Assembly: GCA_003427395.1 (NCBI GenBank)
Contig: BFEA01000085.1
Location: 975,483 to 1,009,510, forward strand
From: Chara braunii
Lineage: Eukaryota > Streptophyta > Charophyceae > Charales > Characeae
Length of the DNA stretch: 34,028 nt
Reading direction: 5' to 3'
Part shown: positions 20,431 through 29,904 of the stretch, piece after piece
How the letters are laid out: every line of letters begins with the position of its first letter
How positions within the stretch are numbered: the first letter of the stretch is position 1
Notes under the pieces: model-generated
Seen by the model: the letters and a program-made list of their open reading frames with translations, nothing else
Database searches by the model: none
Told to the model about the DNA's origin: nothing
Program-made: the position numbers and the translations under genes

Positions 20431-21600
20431 GTCAGGCGAAATCATTGCTCTTCGCGATGAAAACTGTTGACTGGTGACACAAGGCGGAATGTCGATCATG
20501 TAGGATGGTCCGTCCTCTCCACCTTTGACTTCTAGGGCAGTTCACGGTCCTTTGTACCCGAGCAATAACTTCTGTGAGATGTTCTCTTTTGGGGGGAATT
20601 CCTTTGACTTGAAGTCAAATGAACCGGAAACTTTGAAGGTCGGTGATGCTTTTTTGCCCTCTCAATCATGCATTGTTGGGCCTTCCTAAGGTTCTCAATC
20701 ACCCTCACAATTTTCTTTTCGTGCTTCAACGCGAACTCTCTAGTCCTGGGAGGTAATCTCCGGATCTGGTCCCGGTTCAGTCCGCCAAACGGCCTACGTG
20801 GTGTAAAGGACTTGTGGAGTTTGTTAGGAGTACAACATGTAGCTAGATGTACACTGTTGTTGTATGTGCTAGCTACTTTGGGGAGCATCTCATCCCAGTT
20901 GATTTGGTATGGTCCAATATACATTTTGAGTATGTGCTGCAAGATCTAGTTCATTTGTTCGGCCTGACCGTTTGCCTCTGGATGACAGTTGGACGACATT
21001 AACAGCTTGGAGCTATAGACTCCCTAAGGTCTTGCTAGTTCTGGCTGGTGAACCACGTATCCCGGTCACTAACTATAGATAGTGGAATACGATGCTCGCT
21101 TACCTAGAAGTCGAAGAACTTTTCTATTACTAACTCTGTTGTCTACAGTCGAAGAACTTTTCTATTACTAACTCTGTTGTCGCCTCTACAGGCAATTGCA
21201 CGAAAACTGCATACTTGCTAAAGACTTGGCTCTTGCCATGCCTACTCCTGACTTTGGCGTCCATGAAGACGATGGAAAGAGACTCTCCGGGTCCTGCTGG
21301 AATAGGCAGGGGCCTGAGAAGACCCAACGGTGCTCGTGTCGTTGTTTTGTTGCGTTGGCAGACTTTGCAACCACAAACGTACTCTATGCAGTCAACTTTC
21401 ATGCAGGCCATGTATGCGACCTCGATAGGTTGGCTAAGGTTTTCTGCCAACCAAAATGGTCTTCGGTATCATGGCACTCCCTTAGGATCAGGCTACGGAT
21501 CCCTTCACTGTTGGGGACACACGATCTATAAACGACGTCAATCTTTTCAAAGAGTAGCCCGTTCGTGGTTTGATAGTCTGGCTTGCTATCAGGGGTCTCC
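20431..21600 (-). pseudogene. Integrase of retrotransposon 2
   Basis: The zinc finger at about 21400-21460 reads LILRECHDTEDHFGWQKT, with CKVCQRNK at about 21350 supplying the two Cys. The core opens with ESLSIVFMDA, where the family has S-x-D-F: the first catalytic Asp is Val (codon 21268-21270). GKSQV and FSKYAVFVQLPVEATTELV follow. A 38-bp tandem duplication (21109/21147) then breaks the frame, and the SD-x-D region is not cleanly readable. The C-terminal half resumes at 20532-20942 (INWDEMLPKVASTYNNSVH, then REFALKHEKKIVRVIENLRKAQQ), typical of gypsy integrase tails. Confidence 0.85.
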
Positions 21601-22150
21601 TTAACTCTCTTTAGGAGATCGTTGTAGAACGGATCCTGAGTGTACGCATCTTTTATCTTCGACTGCAGGTCCATTCCTATGTCCAGATAATGTACTATCG
21701 CGCCAAAGTGATCTGCCCTTTTACTTAAGAGCATTGACTACCACGTTGTACTTACCTTTAACGAGCATCGATTCAAAGTCAAATTGGTCTATTTCAGCTG
21801 CCCATCTAGTCAACTTGGGCGTCGTCTTGGCTTGTGTCTTCAACCACCTTAGTGTCTCGTGGTCTGAATATACTTTGAAGTGCCTCCCAAGCAGGTAATG
21901 CCTCCAATGATCTAAGGCCTTCATGAGAGCGTAGAGTTCTCTCTCCCCTGTAGAGGCTGCTACCTTTTTTGAAGGCAGTCTGATTGACATGAACTCTACG
22001 GGTCTATAGCCATTGTCGTCGTCTTGTTGTAGCACAACACCTATGCCAAACTGACTGGCGCTTGTAGTGACGACAAATGGCAATGAAGGATCGACTACTT
22101 TGAGGACACGATATTCTACCAATGCCTTTTTCATCTTCTTCAAAGCCAAG
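21601..22150 (-). pseudogene. RNase H of retrotransposon 2
   Basis: The block starts at VVDPSLPFVVTTSASQFGIG. The T-D-A-S catalytic Asp is Ser (codon 22060-22062), a difference needing two base changes. The next acidic positions are kept: RELYALMKALDHWRHYLLG carries the Glu and VYSDHETLRWLK the Asp. KGKYNVVVNAL corresponds to the KGxxNxVADALSR motif, here with Asn for Asp. The stretch 21601-21720 is the linker (SKRADHFGAI) to the integrase finger. Confidence 0.88.
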
Positions 22151-23170
22151 GTACAATCTTGGTCCCACTTCCAGATGGCTTGCTTCTTTAGGAGTCTGCG
22201 AAGGGAGCAACTATGGCGGAGAAGTTTCTTACGAAATTCCTATAGTAGTTGGCTAGTCTTAGGAACGACCGCAACTCTGTCAGAGTGCGAGCAGTTGGCC
22301 AATCTCTAATTGCTTCGATCTTGCTGTCCTCTGGTCTAATGTCGTCTCCATCCAACATGTGGCACAAGTAGAGGACTTCTGTCTTGGCCCACTCACATTT
22401 CTTCGCATTGATCTTGAAGTTGGCTTCTCTCAACTTCCCCAAGATCTGCCTCAGATGGCCCACATGTTCTTGGAGGGTCTTGCTGAAAACAAAGATGTTA
22501 TCTAGGTAAACTACGACAAATCTATGTAGCCACGGCCTAAACAAATCGTTCATACAATGTTGAAATGTGGCTGGTGCGTTGTAAGTCATTATAAACTCAT
22601 AATCCTCGTATCTCGTTCGGAACGCCATCTTATGTTGATCATGAGGGGGTACCTCTATTTGATGGTACCCTGATTTCAAATCTATCTTCGTGAAGTATTT
22701 GCAGCCTTGCACCCGATCCAACAGATCCTCTATACGGGGCAATGGTTGTGCGTTCTCAATTGTAATGGAGTTCAAACCCCTATAGTTGATACAGTACTTG
22801 CAAGCGGACGTCGTCTGGGCGGTTCTGCACGTGCGGCAGACCGTCGGACCGGACCCGCGCGGCGCAATAATGTGCACCCGACGACCAGTTACGCCCCCCT
22901 CCCCCCCCCCCAAAAAAAAAAAACAGCTTCATTTGGTCCGGTCCGGGTCCGTCCGGTCCGGGGGGAGGGTGCTGCACGCGACAAAGCGGACTGGATCGGA
23001 TGCTCGTCCGGTCCGTCTGCTTGCAAGTATGGTTGATACACATCCTTAACTCTCCCTCCTTCTTGGGGACGAACAGGACAAGTGTGCCAAAAGGTGAAGA
23101 ACTAGATCTGATCCATCCTTTTTTTAGGAGCTCATCTTATTGCTTGCGCAACTTCTTAAATTGCTCCCTA
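22151..23170 (-). pseudogene. Reverse transcriptase of retrotransposon 2, split by a MITE
   Basis: The 5' part (right of 23040) carries the usual start up to MCIN. A 238-bp insertion (22794-23031) follows, and reading resumes with [20 protein letters not shown], then GCKYFTKIDLKSGYHQIEVP with the first catalytic Asp. The polymerase box reads VVVYLDNIFVFSKT: the second Asp of YxDD is Asn (codon 22497-22499), which in known RTs destroys activity. FKINAKKCEWAKTEVLYL and LTELRSFLRLANYYRNFVRNFS complete the thumb. Apart from the insertion and the YLDN change this domain is largely open (22188 to about 22780), better preserved than its neighbours. Confidence 0.92.
22794..23031. mobile_element. 238-bp MITE with 9-bp target duplication (MULE-like)
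   Basis: GTTGATACA at 22785-22793 is perfectly repeated at 23032-23040. The ends are inverted repeats: GTACTTGCAAGCGGACG on the left, and on the right CATACTTGCAAGCAGACG when read on the minus strand. Removing the element rejoins MCIN to YRGLN of the RT in frame. A 9-bp duplication is typical of Mutator-like elements; the family name is inference. The interior is GC-rich, with repeated GGTCCGG words, a C run, and an A run at about 22911-22923. No protein is encoded. Confidence 0.88.
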
Positions 23171-24070
23171 AGGTGTTCTACTGCCAGGCCCCATCTCTAT
23201 CCGATGTTGGATGGGCCTTGGTACTACCCGTGCGGGTGCTTCAACTAAGTCTTTGTATTCCTCCAGCAAGCTGGCAATAGTGGGATGGATCTTCTCTTCT
23301 TTCTTTGATGTGTCCATTACTGGCCTAACATAGGCGACGAACACCTGTTCCTCGAGCTGCTCCTTTCTGACAAATCTAGCAAACGCAAGAGCGCTAAGGC
23401 AGCAATGCGCCAAGGAGTTGTCTATCCCCGACTCGTGATACATGCGGGCTTTCTTGACCCCACCTGACGGACTAGGGAGCCTGCACTCGTGCTCACTCGC
23501 GCGCTCGAAGGTGCAGAGTGGCCCCAACTGCCTCTCCCCAATTGGTGCCTAACACAATATTGAAAGGGAGGTTGTTTTCCACAAGGAGAGTCGGGCAGTG
23601 AAGGACTCTCTACCTTCCCTCCTTCCTCTAGGCGAAAGTGTGCCTGGACTACCTGGACGTATTCCTCGACCCGCATTGTGCGGTTGTTTGCGAAGATACT
23701 GACTATAGGGTCATCTGACTTTTGGACTTTGAGGCTTAATCTAAACTTTCTCTGCGCTCGACGACTGATATAACTCCTTGTGGCCCCACTGATTATAAGG
23801 GCCCCTACTCTAGCTCTAAAGATCTCTATATCTGCTAAGATGAGCCGCCGTTTCCCTTCCTCCATCTTGGCCCAGGTCCGCCTTCTCTCTTTCAAGTATT
23901 CGGCGAGACCTGTGAGGGAAGCGCCTAGAGAGACTCTAACACAAGCAGTCTCTGGACAGCTAACTAGGCGCTGGCCAGCAACCTCTGCTATGGAGATACG
24001 AGGAGTGGGAGTTTCTGTCTTGCGCGCGCACTCATCTCCATGTACTCCAAGGGTGGGGGCATTTTCTCCC
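23171..24070 (-). pseudogene. Protease of retrotransposon 2, active-site Asp lost
   Basis: The active-site region reads VGALIISGATRSYISRRA, where retropepsins have I-D-S-G-A. The catalytic Asp is Ile (codon 23791-23793), so this copy could not cut. FRLSLKVQKSDDPIVSIFANNRTM and VVQAHFRLEEG follow, the order expected for the beta-strands of the domain. The frame then shifts near 23600, and the LPFNxVLG-type box is only in another frame. The linker to RT (23170-23520) includes KKEEKIHPTIASLLEEYKDL, the usual helix before gypsy RT. Confidence 0.85.
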
Positions 24071-25300
24071 TCTACCGGCGGTTGCCTTTTGCTGCCCCAG
24101 ACGCAGCATTCCGGAAACCCTGGTACCAAGGGCAAAAATTGATAATGTGCCCGAGATTGCCGCAGAACACACATTGGCAGCGATCCACACAGTTCCGCGA
24201 TACGTTCTGATCTATTCCACAGGGTTTCTCAGGGTCGTCCTTTAGGGCGTCCAAGGTGCCATGCACCCCTCCTGGGAGGTGATCGATTGGGATTACGGCA
24301 GTTAGACAGGGGACCTTGACCCTTTCCTGCCGCTTGGCGGTCTCTATTGCCGCCAACCCCTTGGCCGCCTTGTCCACTACCGCCTGAGGCCTGGGCATTT
24401 CGATTTACGATCTCTTCCTTGTGGCCTCCCTCCGGCCGTGACAGCAGCGTAGGAACTCCCCTTCTCTATGCTACTGTCTGCCTCGTCTTTGAGTCCCCAT
24501 TCAATATTAGAATAGGGGACTTCTTCAGCACCACCTTCCTCTATCGATAGAATCAAACTGTCTTTGGCGTTAACTTGGCCAGAGATGGTGCGTCCTTTCC
24601 ACTTCTTACCCTTTGTTAAATATTTGTGCCAGACAGTGGTAACTGCCATAGCTTGAGCAGCAAATGCAACAGCCTCTCGACTAAGGAGTGCATGTCAAAG
24701 TCATGCTTGGCTGTTGCTTTTTGGCAAAGAAGTGCCCTTGCAGATGCTCGGGCAACGCGCGGTAGTACAGTTGGACAAGTTGTGTCGTGGTCACTCCATG
24801 GTCGGGCATCACGGTGAGCTCATCCATGGCGGATTTCAGAGCATGCACGCTCCTCCACTGCTGAGTATGGATCATTTGGAGCTTGTCATACGCCTTTATC
24901 CCACTGGTGACGTCTGTGAAGCGTTCTCGCAGTGAAGCGAGTAAATCGCTAAGATGGGTGAAGGCAGAGTACGCTACCATATCGTTTTCACAGCGGGCAG
25001 CACGTGCAAGCGACCTAGCGAAGCTAGTCGCTTCCTATCTTAGTGCCTGGAAAGCTATCAGAACATGATCCTCCTGGGGAATGTCTTGCAGGTGCAAATA
25101 GGATTTGACATTGGCTTCCCAGTAATCAAAGTCCTCTCCCTTCTTTCCACTATAGGGTTCAGGGAAGCGGACCTTCACTCTCTCACGGCGTGGGCGTTGC
25201 TCTTCTTCATGAGGGACTGCAACCTTAACTCCCTCTTTGGCACCAACACAAAACTGCTCCGTGCCTTCTATTGCGGTGTGCAACTCATTGAGATGCGGAG
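24071..25300 (-). pseudogene. Gag 2: capsid domain and zinc knuckle
   Basis: The capsid-like domain starts at VKVRFPEPYSGKKGEDFDYW, then SYLHLQDIPQEDHVLIAFQA (about 25035-25190). It continues in another frame with SDLLASLRERFTDV, LKSAMDELTVMPDHG and LVQLYYRALPEHLQGHFF (24681-24980), a good Retrotrans_gag order. After a variable part (24377-24649), a complete CCHC knuckle CVFCGNLGHIINFC lies at about 24120-24170. Frame changes at about 25030, 24670 and 24390 show decay. Unlike in element 1, all four metal ligands of the knuckle are kept. Confidence 0.85.
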
Positions 25301-26164
25301 CATCATGTCCTGCATGAAACTTGGAATCCTAGCCGCATGGCCTCTAATGCAACGTTGTGGCCCTTTAGATGGCTTAACTTCTCCGGCTGAGCTTTCAGCA
25401 TAGCAGTCATACTATGGAAGATGTTTCAAATTTTCGGTCTGCATCTGCATTATCCCCCAATTTTCCCAGCCGTTCTTCTGCTGCCCTCAGCTCCGTCTCC
25501 ATCTTGTCTGCCACCTCCAGCCACCTCGTCTTTTCCCTTGCGAGGCGCAACTTCCACTCCAATTGCTTTTCTTGCTCCCTGACCTGACGGCGCTTGGGAT
25601 CCTCCTCCCGTTCCAACTTTTGTTTGACCACCTCCCTTTCTGACTAGGGAACAAACATCTTTGCCTCCTGTTCCTCTCCCAGGGATAAGTTAGCCGCCCA
25701 TTCCTAAATCATCCTCACTGTATCCGTTTCGGAGGGCTGGCTAGCACTTGTCTCCCTTCTCTCTTTCTTCACCATGTCTGTCTTTCTCCTCCTCTTTGCA
25801 TCGGTGTCCTTTCTTCTTCTTCCTCTTCTTTTTCTTCTTCTTCAGCCTCTACTGCTGCCATCCTTGCCTCTTGCTCCTTCTGCAATCTCTCCATCTCCTC
25901 CTCCAACTTCTTCTTAACTTCTTGGCTTGTTTCTCCAAGGGCCTTCTTTTCTCTCTTTTCCCTTTGCACCCTTAGAATTTTGGCAGCCCTCTCCTCCTGC
26001 TCCAAGGTGTATGGGACGGTCTCCTGGCCGGATTTGGTCACTATTGGGCAACTAATGGTACTCCAAAACCCAAGAGGGAAGAAGAAGTGGTAAAGGGCTC
26101 CCCAAAGGGAGAAGCCCGTGAGCAAGGCGAACACCAAGTAGTCATCCATGTTGACAGGGCACAA
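25301..26164 (-). pseudogene. Gag 2 N-terminal region: hydrophobic start and coiled coils
   Basis: The likely start is the Met of MDDYLVFALLTGFSLWG near 26149, which gives a hydrophobic segment over roughly the first 25 residues. Then come KSGQETVPYTLEQEERAAKI and a long Lys/Glu-rich coiled coil (KALGETSQEVKKKLEEEMER, ending in a Glu run near 25820). After a frame break, a second coiled coil (25407-25631) contains EKQLEWKLRLAREKTRWLEV. The coiled coils would mediate Gag assembly; the hydrophobic start is unusual for a plant gypsy Gag and could be chance. Confidence 0.65.
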
Positions 26165-26246
26165 TCACTGATGATTCCACTCCTCAACACTTAGACTCTA
26201 ACTTTCTAAGGACTACATAGGTCTCTCTTCTGCTTCAGCCAGGTTA

Positions 26247-26421
26247 CCACAGTCGCCGGATGCTTTCGCAACCACAATCACCGAAACTTTCCACAGCCTT
26301 GGATGTGAGCACAACCACAGTCACCGAAACCTTCCACAACCGTCGGATGCTTTCACAACCACTGTCATCGAAACGTGCCACAACCGTCGGATGTGCTCGC
26401 AACCGCTGTCACCGAAACCAA
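26247..26421. repeat. 44-bp minisatellite, four copies
   Basis: Units beginning CCACA start at 26247, 26291, 26334 and 26378 (steps 44, 43, 44), each with GGATG and CACCGAAAC or CATCGAAAC. They lie between the gag start and the conserved leader segment of retrotransposon 2. Confidence 0.92.
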
Positions 26422-26504
26422 CCTGGCTTCCGCTTCAGATTGACACTCTGTCAACTACTCGTCTCTAGCCTAAGCTACGCTAGTTTGTCGCTACAGGACT
26501 TATT

Positions 26505-26590
26505 GGCTGATCAGGAGGCATTCAAGGAGATCCCCCATAACTCCTCAAGAATTCTTTAACGTCGCAGACAGGACGACGATCACAGCCAAA
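26505..26590 (-). repeat. Conserved retroelement leader segment, copy 2
   Basis: Partner of 14720-14806. About 355 bp upstream of the gag 2 start on the minus strand. Confidence 0.75.
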
Positions 26591-27271
26591 GTCCTCTCAA
26601 GACTTAGATAGACTAGACACCCACTCAGCAGCTCGGAGTTCGGGTATGGTATGCCACCCAGAGCAACCTGCCGGTCTGTACCGATCCTTTTCACAGGTCG
26701 TTTAGCGTCAGACACACCTCGACCCCTACTAAGTCCCGTGCAGACACTGGCTCACAGCCCCTATCGACCACATGCACAGAACCTATCAACCTGGACAAAA
26801 GTGACTCGATGTAGAGAGAGATGACGACCGACTCTCAGCGAGTACCAAGGTGAGTGTGCAGCATCCACAATGCAAAGGGATAGGGCCAGGGCTTGAAGAG
26901 ATTATACCGCTCCTCGCTCTGCACTCCAGCTTGGTCAACGGTACTGGTCAATGCTGGTCAATGCTTGGTCGAACTTTGCGGGTCAATGCCGGTCATCTTT
27001 GGTTAACGCCTCTCAGCTCCGGTCAATGCTGGCTATGGCGGCTTCTTCTCCCTTCGGCACTTTCATCAACTCACCCTTCGTCTTCTTCGCCCTTAGGGTT
27101 GGCTCTGGCCGACTTCTTTCTCCTCTCGGGCGGCTATGGCTTCCCTCACCTTCGTCACCTCTCTCTCTCTCTCTTCCTCGTCTACTCCGTCCAGCTGTCT
27201 TCTTCTTCCTCCGAGTTTGGCGGCTATGGCCGCCGTCCACTATGGCGGACTGTTTCCTCCACGAGCCTCCC

Positions 27272-27277
<6 letters not shown>

Positions 27278-27344
<67 letters not shown>
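27278..27344. repeat. (CT)n microsatellite
   Basis: Uninterrupted CT run; open frames through it are Ser/Leu or Arg/Glu strings. Confidence 0.98.
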
Positions 27345-27347
<3 letters not shown>

Positions 27348-27746
27348 TTGTGGCTTCTCTTCTTCTCGCTGGCGGTGTTCCTCTTCGTTGCAGCGGCAGT
27401 TGCTATGACGCAGACAACAGGAACCAGCTCGGATACCAGTGCAATCAGACTGAACTTCAACTCCTCTTTCAGCATGCATACATACAGATGTCGATGGCAG
27501 AGGAACTCTCGCAAACGCAGAATCAGCAATAAGCTTGAGATGGCGCTCGGTGCCCACTCAGAAAACTCAGAGATATGGCCTCTGGCCAGGAACTCAGCTG
27601 AAGTCAACTTTCACAACTTGCGGCTATGGCCGCTGAACGCTGTCTGAATTCCCACCCGAACACTGTATCCACCATCAGACACTTCACACCCACTCACGCA
27701 TATGTTCACACACGCTAAGATCTACCCTGAATGTCCACGCATACAC

Positions 27747-27747
27747 A

Positions 27748-27787
<40 letters not shown>
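27747..27787. repeat. (CA)n microsatellite
   Basis: Uninterrupted CA run. Confidence 0.98.
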
Positions 27788-27790
<3 letters not shown>

Positions 27791-28319
27791 TGTTGCTCGA
27801 CACTGGCTGCTATGGCCGCCGTCTCCCTCCTGCTGTCTTCTACCTACCGGCTATGGTGGCTGTCTCCTCCTTCCTGCCCACTTCGTCTTCGGGCATCTTC
27901 AGACCTCCAACGCACAAGACGCTCTGGCCGCGCTTCCGCATCGTTCGCAGAATGAATCCATGGCTGGGCGCTGCCTCTTTATTTATACTGTTTTATCGAT
28001 GGTCTGGCGTGCCTTTGGGCCCAGGCTGAAGGACTGTGCTGTCCCACCTGGTACTTGTTGACTGGACGAAGTAGACTGGGACTAGGGACTGGGTAATGCT
28101 GACTGGACTAGGTCCGACCCTACTTTGCTGACTCAACTACGGCGACTGACTCCTACAGCCTCGAAGGGCCAACTTAGACTGTTCTAGAAAGTCCTAGGCT
28201 ATGCAGGATTGACTCTTCGGGACTGGTAGGGCTGGGACTTAGGACTGACCCTAAGACTGCGATAAACGAAGCACAAAGGTTCAAATCCACGCGACCCTAC
28301 TTTCACCTACAACACAACA

Positions 28320-28455
28320 TACGACTTTTAGGGGCAGGCCGTGGGTTCAAGGCACACAGGATCAACAGCCACTGTACAAGGGGTAGGGTATTGATTGGTC
28401 TAGGGATCGAGCCCTGGGATCTGCAATTGCCATGCGAACTGGGTGAAACTGTTTT
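28320..28455. repeat. Dispersed repeat S, right copy
   Basis: Same orientation as 20048-20180, 8.27 kb away. On the minus strand it reads VRMAIADPRARSLD, then goes out of frame, so it derives from the same sequence as the tail of pol 2 or from the LTR that overlaps it. It contains GTGGGTTCAAGGC, similar to a pol III B box, so a SINE cannot be excluded. Confidence 0.8.
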
Positions 28456-28739
28456 GAGAATAAGGGAAAGAAAGAAAATGGCATCCATCGACCAAGGCTT
28501 CCCCCTTTCTGTCAACCTTGGCCTCCAGAGTTTGTATTTTTTTTACAAGACCCTTCAATTTCCCCCCTCGAGCAGGTTCTTGCCATCCGGTCAAAGACTC
28601 AACCCAATCGGCCCAGATGCCCCCAAACTTTGCAGAGAAGTTGCGGAAGACACAAGGAAAGACAACGCCACCCACTTGCAAAACAAATTAAAGCACTGGT
28701 AAATTGATAGAGACCAAAGTAGATTAGAGAAGAAGATAG

Positions 28740-28770
28740 AAAGAAGAAGAAGAAGAAGAAGAAGAAGAAG
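28740..28770. repeat. (GAA)n microsatellite
   Basis: About ten AAG/GAA triplets. Confidence 0.97.
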
Positions 28771-28970
28771 ATGTACACCAGCAATACCAATGACAAATCC
28801 CCCTTCTCTCTCCACTCTCCTCCTCCTCCTTGCCTCTGCCAATCTTATTCTTCTCCAAAATGATAGTAATAACAATGAGTGGTTGAACCAGAATCAATAT
28901 TCGAAGTTCCCTCTTACTTCCAGCACAACAATAGGTCCTCCATAGCCATGGCTTCCCTCTTCACCTTCCT

Positions 28971-28992
28971 CTCCATAGCCTAGGCTATGGAG
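28971..28992. repeat. 22-bp perfect palindrome
   Basis: CTCCATAGCCT is followed immediately by its exact reverse complement. Each half contains the GGCTATGG word that recurs around it. Confidence 0.95.
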
Positions 28993-29177
28993 GACTATGA
29001 AGGGCTTCGCCCTCCTGTGCGAAAGACAACACAAAGCAGCTATGGGGCCTTCTAAATGCAGCACCTAACAAGGTGATGAAGACGGTGTCCACCATAGCCA
29101 GGTAGGTACCTCGCCACTCTCCTCCTTCGCCCCCTTCTTCGTCCTCCTCAAGCTGGGCTGCCCGCCATAGCCAGGCT

Positions 29178-29229
29178 GAGCGCTGGCTCTCCTCCTTCCT
29201 CCCAGGCAGCGCTCTGAGAGCCAGCGCTC
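29178..29229. repeat. 14-bp perfect stem-loop
   Basis: GAGCGCTGGCTCTC at 29178-29191 pairs exactly with 29216-29229, with a 24-nt loop between. Confidence 0.95.
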
Positions 29230-29540
29230 TCTCAAGCAGCACGGCGTCCAAACTTGCATACCGCAAATGAGAGGTACTCGCTCCTCCAGGAGATATAGCG
29301 GCCTACTTGCCTCTTGGGCGGTGACTTGTAGGCCGCGCGGCCTCCAAGCAACCGGTACCACCTCCCTTTCGGAGGGAAACATCATTGCGTGCTCTGATAT
29401 CGTCCTCACAGGCCCTAGACTTAGGTTACTTGGACTGGTACCCAACTTTCTCTAGCCTACTGCTACTGGTCCTCAAAAAATGCCCACTTTTTCTCTTCTT
29501 CTGCATGGCCTCCTGTTCCCGACACACCTACCACTACTTG

Positions 29541-29690
29541 AGTGGAAACAGCCTACCTGCTACTCAAGTGTTTTTTCTCCCGCTGCCCTAAGTGTCGCCG
29601 GCCTACTCCCCGCTACGTGAGTGTTTTTCCCTCTGCAACCCTCAAAGTCACGGTCACGGTGAGTACCGGCCCTGCGGGCCTCACCACACA
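29541..29690. repeat. Diverged direct repeat, about 55 bp
   Basis: CCTACCTGCTACTCAAGTG with TTTTTTCTCCC, and CCTACTCCCCGCTACGTGAG with TGTTTTTCCC, are diverged copies of one unit. ACTTGAGT near 29535 also pairs with ACTCAAGT near 29562. Confidence 0.55.
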
Positions 29691-29904
29691 CACGTGCTCC
29701 GTTGGGCCACACACACACACAGGCAGACGTGCACTCAGACAGGAACACGGACCAGCAAGCACGCAAACATACACAGACTTAGAAAACTCAGTGCAACTCG
29801 GGAATCCCAGCAAGGCATGCATTCCATCGGCAAAACCTAGAAATCAGCAGTGTTCTCAGTCTGTTTTTTGGCGGGTGTTTACAGTTCTAAACGTTTCTCT
29901 GAAC

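Larger units (their letters stand above)
19960..26590 (-). mobile_element. Ty3/gypsy chromovirus retrotransposon 2, decayed
   Basis: Right to left: leader segment (26505-26590), minisatellite, gag with coiled coils (about 26150 to 24100), protease, RT, RNase H, integrase and a chromodomain near 20230-20430. PR-RT-RH-IN order plus a chromodomain places it among chromoviruses. It is interrupted by a MITE in RT, has stops and frameshifts, and has lost catalytic acidic residues in all four enzymes. The bracketing copies at 20048-20180 and 28320-28455 could be LTR remnants. True ends are unresolved. Confidence 0.88.
26591..28319. other. Leader/LTR-like region rich in GGCTATGG words; no gene
   Basis: No gene is recognised. 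Long open frames over 27270-27345 are made of the (CT)n tract. GGCTATGG or close variants lie at 27031, 27132, 27222, 27622, 27809 and 27849. (CT)n spans about 27278-27344 and (CA)n about 27747-27787. The interval 28060-28260 is rich in GGGACT/GGACT words. The region is where the 5' LTR of retrotransposon 2 would sit. Confidence 0.5.
28456..29540. other. Palindrome-rich non-coding stretch
   Basis: No gene is recognised. It holds a (GAA)n run at 28740-28770, a 22-bp palindrome, a 14-bp stem-loop and the 12-bp palindrome GGCCGCGCGGCC at 29332-29343. GATATCAGAGCACG on the minus strand at about 29388-29401 resembles the initiator-Met tRNA primer-binding site of plant LTR elements, but nothing beside it confirms this. 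Confidence 0.5.

Noticed and set aside
26850-27647. 265-codon plus frame
   Set aside because: Its centre is a (CT)n Ser/Leu string; the flanks lie in retroelement leader sequence.
28270-28300. tRNA gene suggested by GGTTCAAATCC
   Set aside because: Flanking bases do not form the T-arm or acceptor stem.
29388-29401. Primer-binding site for initiator-Met tRNA (GATATCAGAGC on minus)
   Set aside because: No LTR end next to it and no gag downstream; left as a resemblance only.
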